From NCBI RefSeq assembly GCF_014643455.1, contig NZ_BMJM01000007.1, positions 62,363 to 126,362 of the forward strand: a DNA stretch of 64,000 bases, given 5' to 3'. The notes beneath the pieces were generated by a model. The model worked only from the letters and a program-made list of their open reading frames with translations, ran no database searches and was not told where the DNA came from. Below, piece by piece: positions 63,188-64,000 of this stretch (within the stretch, counting starts at the first letter, position 1; each line of letters opens with the position of its first letter). This DNA comes from Sandarakinorhabdus glacialis (lineage in GTDB: Bacteria > Pseudomonadota > Alphaproteobacteria > Sphingomonadales > Sphingomonadaceae). Made by a program: the position numbers and the translations under genes.

Positions 63188-64000
63188 ATGAGCGGGATGA
63201 TCCGGATTTCAGCGGTTGCGGCGGTTGCGGCGGTTGCTGCGATGGTCGCGGGCGGCGTGCCGGTCGCGGCGCAGATCAAGTCCAAGGCCGGGCAGGAAGC
63301 CGAGAATAGCCGGGCCGCCAAGCAGGCCGAGCTGCCGGTGTGCGCCAAGCCGCTGGGCACGGTGGCGCTCGCCGAACCCGAGAACCAGAACCGCTGGTGG
63401 AGCGACCTCGGGCTGAGTTCGCCGGAGGCGTTGATCCGGGTCTATGTGCAGAAATCCAAATGCTTCCGGCTGGTCAACCGCAGCAATCGCGGCATGGCGG
63501 CGATGACGACCGAGCGCGACCTGGCGGCGGCGGGCGAGACCCGGCGCGGCGGCACGGTCGGCAAGGGCCAGATGGTCGAGGCCGATTTCACCATGACTCC
63601 CGATATCGTGACGAGCAACAACAACAAGGGCGGGCTGAACATCGGCGGGCTGATCGGCGGCTTCATCCCTGGCGGCTTCGGCGCGCTGGCCAGCGGCATC
63701 AACATCAAGAAGAAGTCGGCCAACGTCATCCTCAATGTCGTCAACAACAAGTCGTCGGAGGAATTCGTTTCCGAAGGCCAGTCGAAGAAGTCCGACCTTG
63801 GCTGGGGCGGCGGCGGCGGGTTGTTCTCGGGCGGTTTCCTCGGCGCGGGCGGCGCCAGCGGGTATGACAATACCGAGATAGGGCAGGTCATCGCGCTTGC
63901 CTATCTCGATGCCTATACCAAGCTGGTCAACGACCTGGGCGGCATGAGCGAGGCGATCGCCGGGCCACAGGCCGAGCGCGCCGTGGCAATGAAGAACGCC
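63188..64000 (+). CDS. CsgG-like secreted protein (partial, cut by window end)
   Basis: At least 271 residues, incomplete at the right edge. A signal peptide (about 1-28, PVAAQ) precedes LPVCAKPLGTVALAEPENQNRWW and LSSPEALIRVYVQKSKCFRLVNRSNRGMAAMTTERDLAAAGE, the CsgG/HfaB-like core, with a Gly-rich loop (GGLNIGGLIGGFIPGGFG). Relatives form curli or holdfast-type export channels or activate PBP function. The leader is not a lipobox. GGGGAAA precedes the ATG. Confidence 0.78.
   Translation, partial: MSGMIRISAVAAVAAVAAMVAGGVPVAAQIKSKAGQEAENSRAAKQAELPVCAKPLGTVALAEPENQNRWWSDLGLSSPEALIRVYVQKSKCFRLVNRSNRGMAAMTTERDLAAAGETRRGGTVGKGQMVEADFTMTPDIVTSNNNKGGLNIGGLIGGFIPGGFGALASGINIKKKSANVILNVVNNKSSEEFVSEGQSKKSDLGWGGGGGLFSGGFLGAGGASGYDNTEIGQVIALAYLDAYTKLVNDLGGMSEAIAGPQAERAVAMKNA

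Overview
The window is about 64 kb of GC-rich chromosome, almost fully coding. It looks like an alphaproteobacterium of the Sphingomonadales type. Supporting signs are the coq7 and COQ9 ubiquinone genes, a MucR/Ros regulator, a YceD / CBP3-like chaperone pair divergent from bamE, two large TonB-dependent receptors, several acyl-CoA dehydrogenases, and palindromic intergenic repeats of a GGAT-hairpin-ATGA kind. I see no rRNA, tRNA, transposase, integrase, prophage or CRISPR array. This is a call from gene content, not from a marker gene.

Layout. 1-6.9 kb: an alpha/beta hydrolase, ctpA, a YqaA-type membrane protein, dsbB and coq7 (overlapping), glutaryl-CoA dehydrogenase and a membrane-anchored serine hydrolase. 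6.8-10.6 kb (minus): an overlapping operon of two sister GNAT acetyltransferases, an APH-type phosphotransferase, an ACAD10/11-like acyl-CoA dehydrogenase and a Nudix hydrolase. 10.6-21 kb: a third GNAT, acs, tadA, an epoxide-hydrolase-like protein, an SMP-30 lactonase, an M28 peptidase, rmuC, a DUF3667 membrane protein and ssb. 21.3-31.1 kb: a two-armed locus. The minus arm holds a TonB receptor, an AmpG-like MFS permease and a cytosolic beta-lactamase-fold hydrolase. The plus arm holds a Tat-exported penicillin-acylase-family hydrolase and a secreted N-acyl-D-amino-acid deacylase. Together they could form an uptake and breakdown route for an acylated, D-residue-containing compound, and this is the best candidate here for an undescribed system.

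31.3-36.3 kb: yceD, a CBP3-like chaperone, bamE, a second TonB receptor and a SWIB-domain protein. 36.5-44.8 kb is one long minus-strand run: nfu, rutE-like, tsaB, rimI, mucR, fur, plsC, miaB, phoH, ybeY, corC. plsC there has no ATG, GTG or TTG start that would give a full-length protein, and it follows the fur stop codon in the same frame. 44.9-54.2 kb carries a stress protein, acyl-CoA genes (ACAD, MaoC hydratase, AMP ligase, a 3-oxoacid CoA-transferase whose subunit genes are split by a lipoprotein gene), a TauE/SafE exporter with a TIGR02186 partner, and a Gly-rich double cold-shock protein. 54.4-64 kb holds an outer-membrane barrel, feoAB, COQ9, rpsU, an FKBP isomerase, an AI-2E-family permease, the lepB / acpS / pdxJ / pyrE run, and a CsgG-like lipoprotein-type gene cut by the window end.

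The plus strand is C-rich up to about 9.5 kb and G-rich beyond about 16-20 kb, whichever strand the genes lie on. That GC-skew switch deserves a check as a replication-arm or inversion boundary. At least four families of intergenic palindromic repeats sit at gene 3' ends.
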